64,000 bases of DNA from Dehalococcoidia bacterium (GTDB lineage: Bacteria; Chloroflexota; Dehalococcoidia; SM23-28-2; HRBIN24): positions 17,108 to 81,107 of the forward strand of contig JAVVHA010000011.1 in the NCBI GenBank assembly GCA_032249735.1. The letters run 5' to 3'. The notes beneath the pieces were generated by a model. That model did no database searches. It was not told the origin of the DNA and was given only the letters and a program-made list of their open reading frames with translations. A program made the translations under genes and the position numbers. Positions 35,901 through 44,886 of this stretch are shown piece after piece (the stretch's first letter is position 1; every line of letters begins with the position of its first letter).

Positions 35901-37252
35901 CGGCCACCGCCACCCGCCAGCCCCAGCTTTTGCGGGCTGCGGTGGAGGCCCTCCTCCAGCCCGACCTGCGCCGGCGCCTCCTGTTCGTCATGGCCATGCT
36001 GGTGGTGTTCCGCTTTCTGGCCAACCTGCCCGTCCCGGGCGCCAACCCGGCGGTGTTCCAGGAGCTGTTCCGTGGCAACGCCATCCTGGGCTTCCTCAAC
36101 CTCTTCTCGGGGGGCGCCCTGCAGCACATGAGCGTGGCCTCCATGGGTGTCTACCCCTATGTGACGGCGGCCATCGTCATGCAGCTCCTGGTGCCTTTGG
36201 TGCCCACCCTGCGGGCCCTGGCCCAGGAGGGGGAATACGGGCGGCGCCAGATCGAGATCTATACCCACTGGCTGACGGTACCCATGGCCCTGGTGCAGGG
36301 CTACGGCCAGCTCATCCTCATCCAGAGCCTAGCGCCGGGGGCTATCCAGGTGGGGTTCACGGGCGACAAGGCCCTGCCCACCGTCACCATCCTCGCCACC
36401 ATGACCGCTGGCACCATGTTCCTGGTGTGGCTGGGGGAACTCATCACTGAGAAGGGGATCGGCAACGGCATCTCCATCATCATCTTCGCCGGTATCGTGG
36501 CCGGATTGCCCGAGTACGTGGGGACCCGCTTGTTCGCTGGCCTTGGGGGCACCATCCTGAGCACCCTAGGGCTGGGCCTTTTCATCGTGGGCCTTGTGTA
36601 CCTCATTGTGGTGTTCCAGGAGGCCCAGAGGCGCATACCGGTGCAGTACTCGCGCAGCGTGTTCCGGGGCGGGCGCATGTACCGCCAGTCGGGCCAGACG
36701 TATATCCCCTTGCGGGTCAACTCGGTGGGGATGATACCGCTCATCTTCGCCTTCTCCATGGTCCTGCTGCCCGCTTATGGGGGGCAGGTGTTGGCTCAGA
36801 ACAACAACCAGGTCATCGCCAAGATGGGCCAATGGCTTCAGGACGTCTTCTCTCCTAGCAACCCCCTGTACTGGCTGCTGGTGTTCTTCAGCGTGGTCAT
36901 CTTCACCTTCTTCTACACGCTGGTCATCTTCCAGCAGCAGAACCTGGCCGAGAACCTGCAGCGCCAGGGGGGCTTTATCCCTGGCATCCGGCCTGGGAAG
37001 CCCACCGAGGAGTACATAAACCGGGTGCTCATGCGCATCACATGGGCGGGGGCCCTCTTTTTGGGCTTTGTAGCCGTCTCCCCCTTCATTGCCGCCCTTC
37101 TCTTCGGTGCGGACGTGAGCCTGCGGGGGCGGAGCTTCGCCTTCGGCATCAGCGCCAGCGGGCTCATCATCGTGGTGGGGGTGGCCTTGGACATGATGCG
37201 CCAGCTGGAGGCCCATGTGCTGATGCGCCGCTACGAAGGGTTCATCCGGTAG
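35897..37252 (+). CDS. secY: preprotein translocase subunit SecY
   Basis: SecY is the channel protein of the Sec translocon in the cytoplasmic membrane. The 451-residue sequence has about ten hydrophobic segments. It also has the family segments GANPAVFQELF, NLFSGGALQHMSVASMGVYPYVTAAIVMQLL, LGELITEKGIGNGISIIIFAGI and, near the end, ASGLIIVVGVALDMMRQLEAHVLMRRYEGFI. A plug-like segment follows helix 1. It starts inside the rplO stop codon region and is followed after six bases by adk, a common arrangement. Confidence 0.98.
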   Translation: MTATATRQPQLLRAAVEALLQPDLRRRLLFVMAMLVVFRFLANLPVPGANPAVFQELFRGNAILGFLNLFSGGALQHMSVASMGVYPYVTAAIVMQLLVPLVPTLRALAQEGEYGRRQIEIYTHWLTVPMALVQGYGQLILIQSLAPGAIQVGFTGDKALPTVTILATMTAGTMFLVWLGELITEKGIGNGISIIIFAGIVAGLPEYVGTRLFAGLGGTILSTLGLGLFIVGLVYLIVVFQEAQRRIPVQYSRSVFRGGRMYRQSGQTYIPLRVNSVGMIPLIFAFSMVLLPAYGGQVLAQNNNQVIAKMGQWLQDVFSPSNPLYWLLVFFSVVIFTFFYTLVIFQQQNLAENLQRQGGFIPGIRPGKPTEEYINRVLMRITWAGALFLGFVAVSPFIAALLFGADVSLRGRSFAFGISASGLIIVVGVALDMMRQLEAHVLMRRYEGFIR

Positions 37253-37258
37253 GGGGCC

Positions 37259-37915
37259 ATGTACGTAGTGCTTCTGGGCTTGCCGGGGGCGGGGAAGGGA
37301 ACGCAGGCTGAGTTCCTCTGCCGTCGCTTGGGTATTGGCCACCTGACCACGGGCGAGATGTTCCGCGACCATATCCGCCGCCGCACCCCTTTGGGGCAGA
37401 TGGCCCAGCCCTACGTGGAGGGAGGGCAGCTGGTGCCCGATGAGGTCACCATCGCCATGGTGGTGGAGGAGTTGGAGGGCCCGCGGTGCGGCAGCGGCTG
37501 CCTCTTGGACGGCTTCCCTCGCACCCTGGCCCAGGCGCGGGCCTTGGACGAGGCCCTGGCCCGGCGGGGGAAGGCCATCGACGCCGTCATATACCTGAGG
37601 GTGCCCGAGGAGGAGGTGGTGCGCCGCCTCTCCGGACGCTGGACGTGCTCCCAGTGTGGCGCCGTCTACCACGAGGTCAATTCGCCACCTGCTACCCCTG
37701 GGGTCTGTGACGCCTGTGGCGCCCCCCTCTACCAGCGGGAGGACGACCGCCCGGAGGTGGTGCGCCGCCGGCTGGAAGTCAACCGCCGCCAGCTGGAGGA
37801 GCTGCTGGACTACTATCGTCGCCAGGGCAAGCTGCGGGAGGTGGACGGCTTCAAGAGCATCGAGGAGGTGCAGGCGGAGCTTCTAGAGGTGCTGATGGGG
37901 GCTCGGAGGGGATAG
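37259..37915 (+). CDS. adk: adenylate kinase (zinc lid)
   Basis: The enzyme interconverts ATP and AMP with two ADP. The 218-residue long-form kinase has the P-loop GLPGAGKGTQ at 7-16, the AMP-binding TTGEMFRDHI and LDGFPRTLAQA, and a lid with Cys130, Cys133, Cys150 and Cys153. This is the four-cysteine zinc-binding type found in Gram-positive and thermophilic bacteria. It lies between secY and map as in many bacterial spc operons. Confidence 0.97.
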   Translation: MYVVLLGLPGAGKGTQAEFLCRRLGIGHLTTGEMFRDHIRRRTPLGQMAQPYVEGGQLVPDEVTIAMVVEELEGPRCGSGCLLDGFPRTLAQARALDEALARRGKAIDAVIYLRVPEEEVVRRLSGRWTCSQCGAVYHEVNSPPATPGVCDACGAPLYQREDDRPEVVRRRLEVNRRQLEELLDYYRRQGKLREVDGFKSIEEVQAELLEVLMGARRG

Positions 37916-37923
37916 GGCGGGCC

Positions 37924-38673
37924 ATGCCCATCGTCATCAAGTCCGATGAGGAGATAGCCATCATGCGGAAGGCGGGTCGGTGTGTGGCCCAGGTGCTCCA
38001 GCTTTTAGTGGAGCATGTGCGTCCTGGCGTGCGGGAGAAGGAGTTGGATGAGATCGTACGCCGGGAATTCGCCCGCCGTGGCGTCATCCCCACCTTTCTG
38101 GGCTACAGGGGCTATCCGGCCACTGTTTGCGTATCCGTTAACGACGAGGTGGTCCACGGCATACCTGGAGACCGCCCCTTCCAGGAAGGGGACATCGTCA
38201 GCATAGACCTGGGGTGCACCTACAAAGGTTTTGTGGCCGATGCCGCCGTCACCGTGGGGGTGGGGCGCATAAGCCCTGAGGCGCAACGGCTTATCGACGT
38301 GACCCGGGAAGCCCTGTGGCGGGGCATCCGGGCAGCCAAGGCAGGGGCGCGGGTGGGGGCCATTGGCCATGCCATCCAGAGCTATGTGGAATCGCAGGGG
38401 TTCTCGGTGGTGCGGGAGTACGTGGGACACGGCGTGGGGAGGGAGATGCACGAGGACCCGCAGGTGCCTAACTATGGCGAACCCCATTGGGGCCCCGTCC
38501 TCCGCAAGGGGATGGTCATCGCCATCGAGCCCATGGTGAATATGGGCCACTGGCGCACCCGCCGCGACCCCGATGGCTGGACGGTGCGCACCGCCGATGG
38601 CAGCCTCTCGGCCCATTTCGAGCACACCATCGCCATCACCGATGGGGAGCCGCTAGTCCTCACCTTGCCATGA
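37924..38673 (+). CDS. map: type I methionine aminopeptidase
   Basis: The enzyme removes the initiator methionine from new proteins using two metal ions. The 249-residue protein shows SVNDEVVHGIPGDRPFQEGDIVSIDLG, VADAAVTVGVG, the histidine in YVGHGVGREMHEDPQVPNYG and the glutamates in MVIAIEPMVNMG and FEHTIAITDGEPLVLT, which together supply the five metal ligands. It has no SH3-type N-terminal extension, so it is the simple type Ia form. The start is eight bases after adk. Confidence 0.97.
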   Translation: MPIVIKSDEEIAIMRKAGRCVAQVLQLLVEHVRPGVREKELDEIVRREFARRGVIPTFLGYRGYPATVCVSVNDEVVHGIPGDRPFQEGDIVSIDLGCTYKGFVADAAVTVGVGRISPEAQRLIDVTREALWRGIRAAKAGARVGAIGHAIQSYVESQGFSVVREYVGHGVGREMHEDPQVPNYGEPHWGPVLRKGMVIAIEPMVNMGHWRTRRDPDGWTVRTADGSLSAHFEHTIAITDGEPLVLTLP

Positions 38674-38695
38674 GGGGGGCATGGAGGCGTATAAT
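38665..38695 (+). promoter_or_regulatory. possible internal promoter before infA
   Basis: A perfect TATAAT (38690-38695) stands in the 60-base gap between map and infA, in an AT-rich patch unlike its surroundings. TTGCCA (38665-38670) precedes it, but with a long 19-base spacer. It could raise expression of infA, rpmJ and the alpha-operon genes. Confidence 0.45.
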
Positions 38696-38733
38696 TAATA
38701 TTTGGCTGTCGCTGGGAGGGGAATAGGCAAGGC

Positions 38734-38970
38734 ATGGCCAAAAAGGAGACTATCGAGGTAGAGGGCATCGTGAAGGAGGCCCTTCCCAATGCCATGTTCC
38801 GTGTGGAGCTCCCCAATGGGCATATGGTGCTGGCCCACGCCTCGGGCAAGATGCGCATGCACTTCATACGCGTCCTGCCGGGAGACCGGGTGCTGGTGGA
38901 GCTCTCCCCATATGACCTGAGCCGGGGGCGTATCACCTATCGCTTCCGCAGTGGTGAGGAGCAGTCATGA
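38734..38970 (+). CDS. infA: translation initiation factor IF-1
   Basis: IF-1 blocks the A site during initiation. The 78 residues start [71 protein letters not shown]. This is a complete OB-fold with the standard RNA-contact residues and a six-residue tail. The stop overlaps the rpmJ start by four bases. It follows map after the only sizable gap in the cluster. Confidence 0.98.
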   Translation: MAKKETIEVEGIVKEALPNAMFRVELPNGHMVLAHASGKMRMHFIRVLPGDRVLVELSPYDLSRGRITYRFRSGEEQS

Positions 38971-39080
38971 AGGTGCGGCCATCGGTGAAACGCCGCTGCG
39001 CCAAGTGCAAGGTGGTACGGCGCAAGGGCGTGGTATACATCGTGTGCGAGAACCCGCGTCATAAGCAGAGGCAGGGATAG
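38967..39080 (+). CDS. rpmJ: 50S ribosomal protein L36
   Basis: This is a 37-residue protein, [20 protein letters not shown] followed by [17 protein letters not shown]. The Cys11, Cys14, Cys27 and His32 pattern is the zinc-binding C+ form of L36. The ATG overlaps the infA stop TGA, and rpsM follows after eight bases with GGAG before it. The position between infA and rpsM is the usual one. It is easily missed because of its length. Confidence 0.96.
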   Translation: MKVRPSVKRRCAKCKVVRRKGVVYIVCENPRHKQRQG

Positions 39081-39088
39081 GAGGAGTT

Positions 39089-39472
39089 ATGCCGCGCATC
39101 GCAGGCGTTGACGTCCCCAGTGATAAGCGGGTGGACGTAGCCCTAAGCTACATCTACGGCATCGGCCGCAGCCGTGCCCTGGAGATATGCCGGGGCACGG
39201 GGGTGGACCCGGCCAAGAAGATGCGCGATCTATCGGACGAGGAGCTCTCCCGCATCCGCGAGTTCATCGACCGCAACTACAAGGTAGAGGGGGAGCTGAG
39301 GGCGGAGATCCGCCAGAATATACAGCGGCTCATTGAGATCAACTGTTATAGGGGCATCAGGCACCGCCGTGGCCTGCCGGTGCGGGGGCAGAGGACGCGC
39401 ACCAACGCCCGCACCCGGAAGGGGCCCCGCAAGACGGTGGCAGGGAAGCGGCGGGCTAAGGTCAGGAAGTAG
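39089..39472 (+). CDS. rpsM: 30S ribosomal protein S13
   Basis: S13 is at the top of the small-subunit head and contacts P-site tRNA and L5. The 127-residue product begins [34 protein letters not shown] and ends in the basic [33 protein letters not shown] tail that reaches the P site. All family elements are present. GGAG is five bases before the ATG. Confidence 0.98.
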   Translation: MPRIAGVDVPSDKRVDVALSYIYGIGRSRALEICRGTGVDPAKKMRDLSDEELSRIREFIDRNYKVEGELRAEIRQNIQRLIEINCYRGIRHRRGLPVRGQRTRTNARTRKGPRKTVAGKRRAKVRK

Positions 39473-39481
39473 GGTGAGGAC

Positions 39482-39871
39482 ATGGCACAGCGCAAGACGG
39501 GCGGTCGCAGGCGCGAGCGCAAGAACGTCCCTGTGGGCCGGGCGTACATACAGTCCACCTTCAACAACACCATCGTCACCCTCACCGATTTGCAGGGAAA
39601 CGTCATCGCCTGGGCCAGCGGGGGCACGGTGGGCTTTAAGGGGTCGCGCAAGGGCACGCCCTATGCTGCCAGTCTGGCTGCCGAGGCGGCGGCCCGCAAG
39701 GCCATGGAGCACGGCATGCGCCAGGTGGAGGTGCTGGTCAAGGGGCCGGGGGGCGGGCGGGAGCCCGCCATCCGCGCCCTGCAGGCGGCTGGGCTCCAGA
39801 TCACGGCCATCAGGGATGTGACCCCTATCCCCCACAACGGTTGCCGACCGCCCAAGCGGCGTCGCATTTAG
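39482..39871 (+). CDS. rpsK: 30S ribosomal protein S11
   Basis: S11 forms part of the platform by the E site, next to the Shine-Dalgarno helix. The 129 residues contain [114 protein letters not shown]. The sequence is complete, ending in the conserved [11 protein letters not shown] tail. It is nine bases after rpsM. Confidence 0.98.
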   Translation: MAQRKTGGRRRERKNVPVGRAYIQSTFNNTIVTLTDLQGNVIAWASGGTVGFKGSRKGTPYAASLAAEAAARKAMEHGMRQVEVLVKGPGGGREPAIRALQAAGLQITAIRDVTPIPHNGCRPPKRRRI

Positions 39872-39892
39872 GGCAGGGGAGGAGCAAAGAGG

Positions 39893-40522
39893 ATGGCCAG
39901 ATACACCGGACCCGTGTGCCGCCTCTGTCGTCGCGTGGGCCAGAAGCTCTACCTGAAAGGGGAGAAATGCTATACAGCCAAGTGCCCCTTCGAGAAGAGG
40001 CCTTACTGGCCGGGCCAGCATGGACCCCAGCGGCGCCAGCGGCTCTCTGACCGCGGCATCCAGTTACGGGAGAAGCAAAAGGCCCGCTACATCTACGGCA
40101 TGCTGGAGAGGCAGTTCCGTCGTTTCTTCGCCGAGGCCCGCCGGCAGAAGGGGCCCACGGGAGAGAACCTCATCAAGCTCCTGGAGAGGCGACTGGACAA
40201 CATCGTGTACCGTCTGGGGTGGGCCTCCTCAAGGGCCCAGGCCCGGCAGATGGTGCGCCACGGCCACATCGCCGTCAATGGCCGAAAGTGCGACATACCG
40301 TCCATGATGCTGCGGCCGGGGGACGTAGTCTCCTGGACGCCTAAGGGCCAGATAACTGCCCTCTTCCAGGAGGCCAAGGAGCTTATGGGCTCCCGTGCCC
40401 TTCCCTCGTGGCTGAGCCTGGACGAGGCCCAGATGGTAGGGCGTGTGGTGGGGGAGCCGCGGCCGGAGGAGATACCCGTCCCCTTCAACACGTCCTCCAT
40501 CGTGGAGTACTACTCGCGATAG
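39893..40522 (+). CDS. rpsD: 30S ribosomal protein S4 (zinc form)
   Basis: S4 starts assembly of the 5' domain and lines the mRNA entry. The 209-residue protein has four cysteines in the first 32 residues (CRLC near 9-12, then CYTAKC), the zinc-binding version seen in Thermus. The S4 RNA-binding domain appears as RLDNIVYRLGWASSRAQARQMVRHGHIAVNGRKCDIPSMMLRPGDVVS. The C-terminus ends IPVPFNTSSIVEYYSR, which is typical. GGAGG and AGAGG precede the ATG. Confidence 0.97.
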   Translation: MARYTGPVCRLCRRVGQKLYLKGEKCYTAKCPFEKRPYWPGQHGPQRRQRLSDRGIQLREKQKARYIYGMLERQFRRFFAEARRQKGPTGENLIKLLERRLDNIVYRLGWASSRAQARQMVRHGHIAVNGRKCDIPSMMLRPGDVVSWTPKGQITALFQEAKELMGSRALPSWLSLDEAQMVGRVVGEPRPEEIPVPFNTSSIVEYYSR

Positions 40523-40549
40523 TCAGGTGCAAGTGGAGGTGGGTGTGCC

Positions 40550-41749
40550 TTGGCCCAGCAAGAGCTTCTGGAGCTGCCGGAGATCGAGGTAAAGGAGGAC
40601 AGGGCGTCCTACGCACGGGTGGAGGTGGCCCCCCTGATGCCTGGCTTTGGCATCACCCTGGGCAATGCCCTGCGCCGCGTCCTCCTAAGCTCCCTACCCG
40701 GGGCGGCTGTCACCAGGGTGCGCATCGAGGGCCTTCTGCACGAGTTCTCCACCATACGCCATGTGAAGGAGGACGCCATCGAGTTCCTCCTCAACGTCAA
40801 GCAGCTGCGTATCCGGGCTTTGGCTCCTCGCCCTGGCACCATCATCCTAGACGTGGGGGGACGCGAGGGGGAGGTTACCGCTGCCGAGCTCCGGCTGCCG
40901 GAGCACCTGGAGATAGTCAACCCCGAACAGCACCTGCTGACCCTGGACTCGCCCGAGGCGCATGTGTATGCGGAGATGACGGTGGAGATTGGGCGCGGCT
41001 TTCGCCCCGCCAGCCAGCAGAACGGCCTGCCTATCGGCGTCATCGCCGTGGACGCCGTCTTCTCCCCCGTGAGGAAGGTCAGCTATCAGGTGGAGCCTAT
41101 GCGTGTGGGGCAGGCCGCCAACTACGACCGCCTCATCCTGGAGGTGTGGACGGATGGCACCATCGAGGCGGTGGAGGCCATAAGGAAGGCGGCGGACATC
41201 CTCATAGATCATTTGCGCATCGTGTCCCGCCTCGGGCGGTTTTCGGCCCCTATGGTCTCTCGTGGCATCGGCGCTGGCCTCCTCCTGACCGATGAGCAGC
41301 GCAACATGCCCATAAGCGAGCTGCGCCTCTCCATCCGTACCTATAATGCCCTCCGCCGCACAGGCATCGAGACGGTGGGCCAGCTATTGGAGCGGACGGA
41401 GGAGGAGATCCTCTCCTTGCGCAACTTCGGCCCCAAGTCCTACGAGGAGTTGCGCCAGCGGCTGGAGGAGTTGGGCATCTTGCCGGCCAGGGGGAAGGTC
41501 TCCTATGCACCTTCGGAGGGTGCCCCTGAGGTAGCCGAAGAGATGCCATTGGAGACGATGGCTGAGGAGGAGGCCGAGGAAGAGCTCCCGGCGACAGCGG
41601 CTGAGGAGGCGACAGTGGCCTCCTCGCAAGAGGTGGAGGCCGGGGCGCCAGCGGAGGCAGCGGCCCAGGTCTCCCAGGAAGAGCAGGAGGTGGACCCCCG
41701 CCTGGCCAAACTGCAGGAGCTGAAGGCCAAACTAGAGCGGGAGGAGTAG
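40550..41749 (+). CDS. rpoA: RNA polymerase alpha subunit with long acidic C-terminal tail
   Basis: The alpha dimer scaffolds RNA polymerase assembly, and its C-terminal domain contacts UP elements and activators. The N-terminal domain (1 to about 235) has GFGITLGNALRRVLLSSLPGAAV and HEFSTIRHVKEDAIEFLLN. The C-terminal domain (about 250-312) has RTYNALRRTGIETVGQLLERTEEEILSLRNFGPKSYEELRQRLEELG. An extra 80 or so residues follow, rich in Glu and Ala, ending in a probable charged helix (RLAKLQELKAKLEREE). E. coli alpha has 329 residues; this one has 399. The start is TTG at 40550 with GGAGG ten bases upstream. Confidence 0.97.
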   Translation: MAQQELLELPEIEVKEDRASYARVEVAPLMPGFGITLGNALRRVLLSSLPGAAVTRVRIEGLLHEFSTIRHVKEDAIEFLLNVKQLRIRALAPRPGTIILDVGGREGEVTAAELRLPEHLEIVNPEQHLLTLDSPEAHVYAEMTVEIGRGFRPASQQNGLPIGVIAVDAVFSPVRKVSYQVEPMRVGQAANYDRLILEVWTDGTIEAVEAIRKAADILIDHLRIVSRLGRFSAPMVSRGIGAGLLLTDEQRNMPISELRLSIRTYNALRRTGIETVGQLLERTEEEILSLRNFGPKSYEELRQRLEELGILPARGKVSYAPSEGAPEVAEEMPLETMAEEEAEEELPATAAEEATVASSQEVEAGAPAEAAAQVSQEEQEVDPRLAKLQELKAKLEREE

Positions 41750-41752
41750 CTG

Positions 41753-42133
41753 ATGGCCCACCAGATCGATGGCCGCAAGCTGGGGCGGCCCACCGACCAC
41801 CGCCTGGCCCTCTTCCGTAACCAGGTCACCGAGCTATTGCGCCACGAGAAGATCGTGACCACTGAAGCCAAGGCCAAGGAAGTAAGGGGCCTGGCCGAGA
41901 AGATGATCACTCTGGGCAAGCGGGGCGACCTAAACGCCCGTAGGCAGGCCTTAGGCTTCATCTACGACAAGAAGGTGGTGCGCAAGCTCTTCGGGGAGCT
42001 GGCCCAGCGGTATGCTAACCGCACAGGTGGGTATACGCGCATCATCAAGCTAGGTCATCGCCAGGGAGACGGGGCCCGCCTAGTCCAGCTGGAGCTGGTG
42101 GACTCGCCTCATTCCTCCCAGAACGTCACCTGA
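41753..42133 (+). CDS. rplQ: 50S ribosomal protein L17
   Basis: L17 lies near the tunnel exit. The 126-residue product has [59 protein letters not shown] and [28 protein letters not shown], a normal short bacterial L17. It follows rpoA by three bases and precedes truA with a one-base gap. Nothing unusual is seen. Confidence 0.98.
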   Translation: MAHQIDGRKLGRPTDHRLALFRNQVTELLRHEKIVTTEAKAKEVRGLAEKMITLGKRGDLNARRQALGFIYDKKVVRKLFGELAQRYANRTGGYTRIIKLGHRQGDGARLVQLELVDSPHSSQNVT

Positions 42134-42134
42134 G

Positions 42135-42923
42135 GTGGACGAACGCCGTATCGCCCTTCTCCTAGAGTATGAAGGAACCGCTTACGCCGGCTCCCAGCTT
42201 CAGGCCAATGCACCCACCGTGCAGGGGGCCTTGGAGGAAGCCATCTTCCGCCTCACGGGAGAGAGGACACGTATAGCCATGGCCGGACGGACCGACGCCG
42301 GGGTGCATGCCAAGGGGCAAGTGGCCTCCTTCCGCACGGGAAAACCGTTGCCCCTGCGGGCCTTCGTAGAGGGGCTCAACCACTACCTGCCCGAGGATAT
42401 AGCGGTGGTGGAGGCGGCATATGTACCCCTCTCCTTCGATGTGCGACGTCGGGCCCGCCGGCGGTGGTACAGGTACTCCATCATCCTGCGTCCTGCTCGC
42501 TCCCCCCTGTGGCGACGTTTCGCTTGGCACCTGCCGGGGCCTCTGGACCTGGAGTCCATGGCCCGTGCGGCCCCCGCCGTGGAGGGGGAGCACGATTTCG
42601 CTGCCTTCACCCACCCAGCCATGGCTGGCAGGACGGTGCGACGCGTCTTCCGCTGTCGCTTATGGTGGCGTGGGGAGAAGGTTTTCCTGGACATGGAGGC
42701 TAACGCCTTCCTCCCCCAGCAGGTGCGACGGACAGTGGGGGCCCTGGTGGAGGTGGGGAGGGGGCGCCTTTCCCCCCAGGCCTTTGAGGAGATGGTGCGC
42801 AAAGGGCCACCGGGGGCTGCCTCCTGGGCTGCCCCCCCTCACGGACTGTGCCTCATGCGGATATACTATGACGAGGAGATATTCGGCCATGAACCTCAAG
42901 CGAGCCAAGACATATCAGCCTAA
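42135..42923 (+). CDS. truA: tRNA pseudouridine(38-40) synthase TruA
   Basis: TruA makes pseudouridine at positions 38-40 in the anticodon arm of many tRNAs. The 262-residue enzyme has the catalytic aspartate in [17 protein letters not shown] and the conserved [31 protein letters not shown] and [19 protein letters not shown] segments. The start is GTG immediately after the rplQ stop, with TGAG between them. Its 3' end overlaps rplM by 35 bases. The order rplQ-truA-rplM-rpsI is common in Gram-positive-like clusters. Confidence 0.96.
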   Translation: MDERRIALLLEYEGTAYAGSQLQANAPTVQGALEEAIFRLTGERTRIAMAGRTDAGVHAKGQVASFRTGKPLPLRAFVEGLNHYLPEDIAVVEAAYVPLSFDVRRRARRRWYRYSIILRPARSPLWRRFAWHLPGPLDLESMARAAPAVEGEHDFAAFTHPAMAGRTVRRVFRCRLWWRGEKVFLDMEANAFLPQQVRRTVGALVEVGRGRLSPQAFEEMVRKGPPGAASWAAPPHGLCLMRIYYDEEIFGHEPQASQDISA

Positions 42924-43365
42924 GGAGAGGGAGCTGGTGCCCTACTGGCATGTGGTGGACGCCCAGGGGCAGGTCTTGGGCCGCCTAGCCAGCCATGTGG
43001 CCCGTCTCCTAATGGGCAAGCACAAGCCCATCTATACACCTCACCTGCCGGTGGGGGACTACGTGGTGGTCATCAACGCTGCTAAGGTGCGCGTCACGGG
43101 AAGGAAGCTGACCCAGAAGCTTTATCGGCGGCATTCGGGCTATATGGGGGGGCTGAAGGAGATATCTCTGCGGGATATGCTAGCCCGTCACCCGGAGCGA
43201 GTCATCGAGCTGGCGGTGAAGCGCATGCTCCCCAAGAACCGCCTGGGGCGGAAGCTCCTGCGACGTCTGAAGGTATATGCCGGGCCCCAGCATCCGCACG
43301 AGGCCCAGGTGAGGTGGAGCCAGAGGCGGCTGGCCACCTCCGCCGGAGGTGAGCAGGGAGGATAG
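42889..43365 (+). CDS. rplM: 50S ribosomal protein L13
   Basis: L13 is an early assembly protein of the large subunit. The 158-residue product contains [121 protein letters not shown]. The ATG at 42889 lies inside the truA end, preceded by GAGGAG. Length is slightly above the usual 142-150 because of a basic tail. Confidence 0.97.
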   Translation: MNLKRAKTYQPKERELVPYWHVVDAQGQVLGRLASHVARLLMGKHKPIYTPHLPVGDYVVVINAAKVRVTGRKLTQKLYRRHSGYMGGLKEISLRDMLARHPERVIELAVKRMLPKNRLGRKLLRRLKVYAGPQHPHEAQVRWSQRRLATSAGGEQGG

Positions 43366-43368
43366 ACC

Positions 43369-43800
43369 ATGACGGTGGAGACCACTAGCGAGCTCTTCCG
43401 CGGCCCCTATGTGGAAGGGGTAGGGCGGCGGAAGACCGCCACTGCCCGGGTACGCATCTTCGAGGTCATGGGGGGCCAAGGAGGCCACATCATCGTCAAT
43501 GGCCGCCCCTTCACAGAGGTGTTCCCCCGCCTGCTGCACCAGCTGCAGATCCGCCGCCCCCTGGAGCTCACGGGGACCAGCCAGCGCTTTAACGTTAGTG
43601 TGCAGGTGCGCGGCGGGGGCATATCTGGCTGGGCAGGGGCCATAGCCCACGGCCTAGCACGGGCCCTGGTGCGGTGGAATAGCGAGCTCCGACCCATCCT
43701 CAAGCAGGCGGGGCTCCTCACTCGCGACCCGCGGGTCAAGGAGCGTCAGAAGTACGGGCTCAAGCGGGCCCGCAAGGCGCCCCAGTACAGCAAGCGGTAG
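43369..43800 (+). CDS. rpsI: 30S ribosomal protein S9
   Basis: S9 reaches the P-site tRNA with its C-terminal tail. The 143-residue product has [92 protein letters not shown], and ends in the invariant SKR that contacts tRNA. An N-terminal extension of about 15 residues precedes the fold. It is the last gene of the ribosomal cluster. Confidence 0.98.
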   Translation: MTVETTSELFRGPYVEGVGRRKTATARVRIFEVMGGQGGHIIVNGRPFTEVFPRLLHQLQIRRPLELTGTSQRFNVSVQVRGGGISGWAGAIAHGLARALVRWNSELRPILKQAGLLTRDPRVKERQKYGLKRARKAPQYSKR

Positions 43801-43839
43801 CCCCAATAGCCTGGGGTGCTGGCTCGCCCCCCTTTTATT
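43799..43839 (+). terminator. possible terminator of the ribosomal cluster
   Basis: A stem AGCCCCA / TGGGG(T)GCT with one bulged T follows the rpsI stop, and TTTTATT appears about 12 bases after the stem. The distance to the T-run is longer than in a typical intrinsic terminator. The site lies between two converging operons, where a terminator is expected. Confidence 0.4.
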
Positions 43840-43840
43840 G

Positions 43841-44884
43841 CTATTGCGGGTACTGGGCCATCCAGCTCTTGAGGCGGTCGATCTCCGGCACCGGGGTGGG
43901 GTCCACATCATTGAGGAACGACAGGTAGCAGCTGGCCAGGTCGCACAGGACGGTGGCCGAGAGCATCTGGGCGAGGGGCGAGGTTCCAGGCGCTGTCAAC
44001 TCTATGGTCTCTACCCCGGCCTCCTCCGCCAGCCGACGGGTGAGGCGGTAGCGCAACTCCACGCGCGGATGGAGCCCTTCTGCCCTTATAAAGACCAAAA
44101 GGGCTAGTCTGGCCACCGCCTGGGGGATGCGGTAAGCGAGGACGGCGTTGTGGTCGGCCTCCGGCAGCTCCTCGAAGAAGGCCCAAGCCTTGGCGTTCTC
44201 GTTGAGCTGGGTCTTGAAGCGGCGGGCCACAGGGACCAGGTGTTGGGCGGCGTAGGCCGCGGGCAGCCGGCCGTGGAGGCGGCGCGCCAGGTCGCGGGCG
44301 CGGGGGTCGGGGCCGCCGGGGCCTAGGGCCTTGGCCTCCCGCTCCGCCAGGGTCAGCGCCTCTTCCACCTGGGGGCCTAGGTCGTCCAAAAGCCCCGCCT
44401 TTTGGGCTATAGCCAGCAGAGGCATAAGGCTATAGCCCAGGGCGGCGCGGGGCTGGCCCTTATAGGAGATGACGAAGGCGGGGATGCCATGCTCCTGGGC
44501 CAGGGAGAGGAGATGGCCTCCCGAGGTGATGACCACCTTGGGGACTGGAGAGGCCAAGGCCTCCTGAAAGGCGGAGATGGTCTCCTCCGTCTGGCCGGAA
44601 TAGCTGGAGGCCACCACCAGCGTCGTCTCGTCCACCCATGGGGGGAGGTGGTAGCCCCGCACAGCCACCACCGGCCGCTGGCAGATGGCCGCCAGATAAT
44701 CGGCGGCGATGGCGGAGCCCCCCATACCCAGGACGACCATCCCCTCCAGCCCTTTGTAGGGGAGGTGCAGGGCCAAGGCCTCTTGCCAGGCCCGCCGGCA
44801 CTGGGCTGGCAGGTCCAAGATGGCCTGCAGCATGCCCCCAGGGTCGCGGGCGCCCAGGGCCTGAGGGTCGTCCAGCAGGTCCAC
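43841..44884 (-). CDS. bifunctional phosphoglucose/phosphomannose isomerase
   Basis: This 347-residue sugar isomerase has SIS domains and is of the archaeal/bacterial type that interconverts fructose-6-P with glucose-6-P and mannose-6-P. Key segments are MVVLGMGGSAIAADYL, the phosphate-binding SSYSGQTEETISAFQEAL, and RFKTQLNENAKAWAFFEELPEADHNAV, where the glutamate and histidine of the active site lie. I chose the GTG at 44882-44884, just after the mutase stop; in-frame sequence further upstream overlaps that gene. With the two upstream genes it forms a route from fructose-6-P to an activated hexose. Confidence 0.9.
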   Translation of the reverse strand: MDLLDDPQALGARDPGGMLQAILDLPAQCRRAWQEALALHLPYKGLEGMVVLGMGGSAIAADYLAAICQRPVVAVRGYHLPPWVDETTLVVASSYSGQTEETISAFQEALASPVPKVVITSGGHLLSLAQEHGIPAFVISYKGQPRAALGYSLMPLLAIAQKAGLLDDLGPQVEEALTLAEREAKALGPGGPDPRARDLARRLHGRLPAAYAAQHLVPVARRFKTQLNENAKAWAFFEELPEADHNAVLAYRIPQAVARLALLVFIRAEGLHPRVELRYRLTRRLAEEAGVETIELTAPGTSPLAQMLSATVLCDLASCYLSFLNDVDPTPVPEIDRLKSWMAQYPQ

Positions 44885-44886
44885 CC

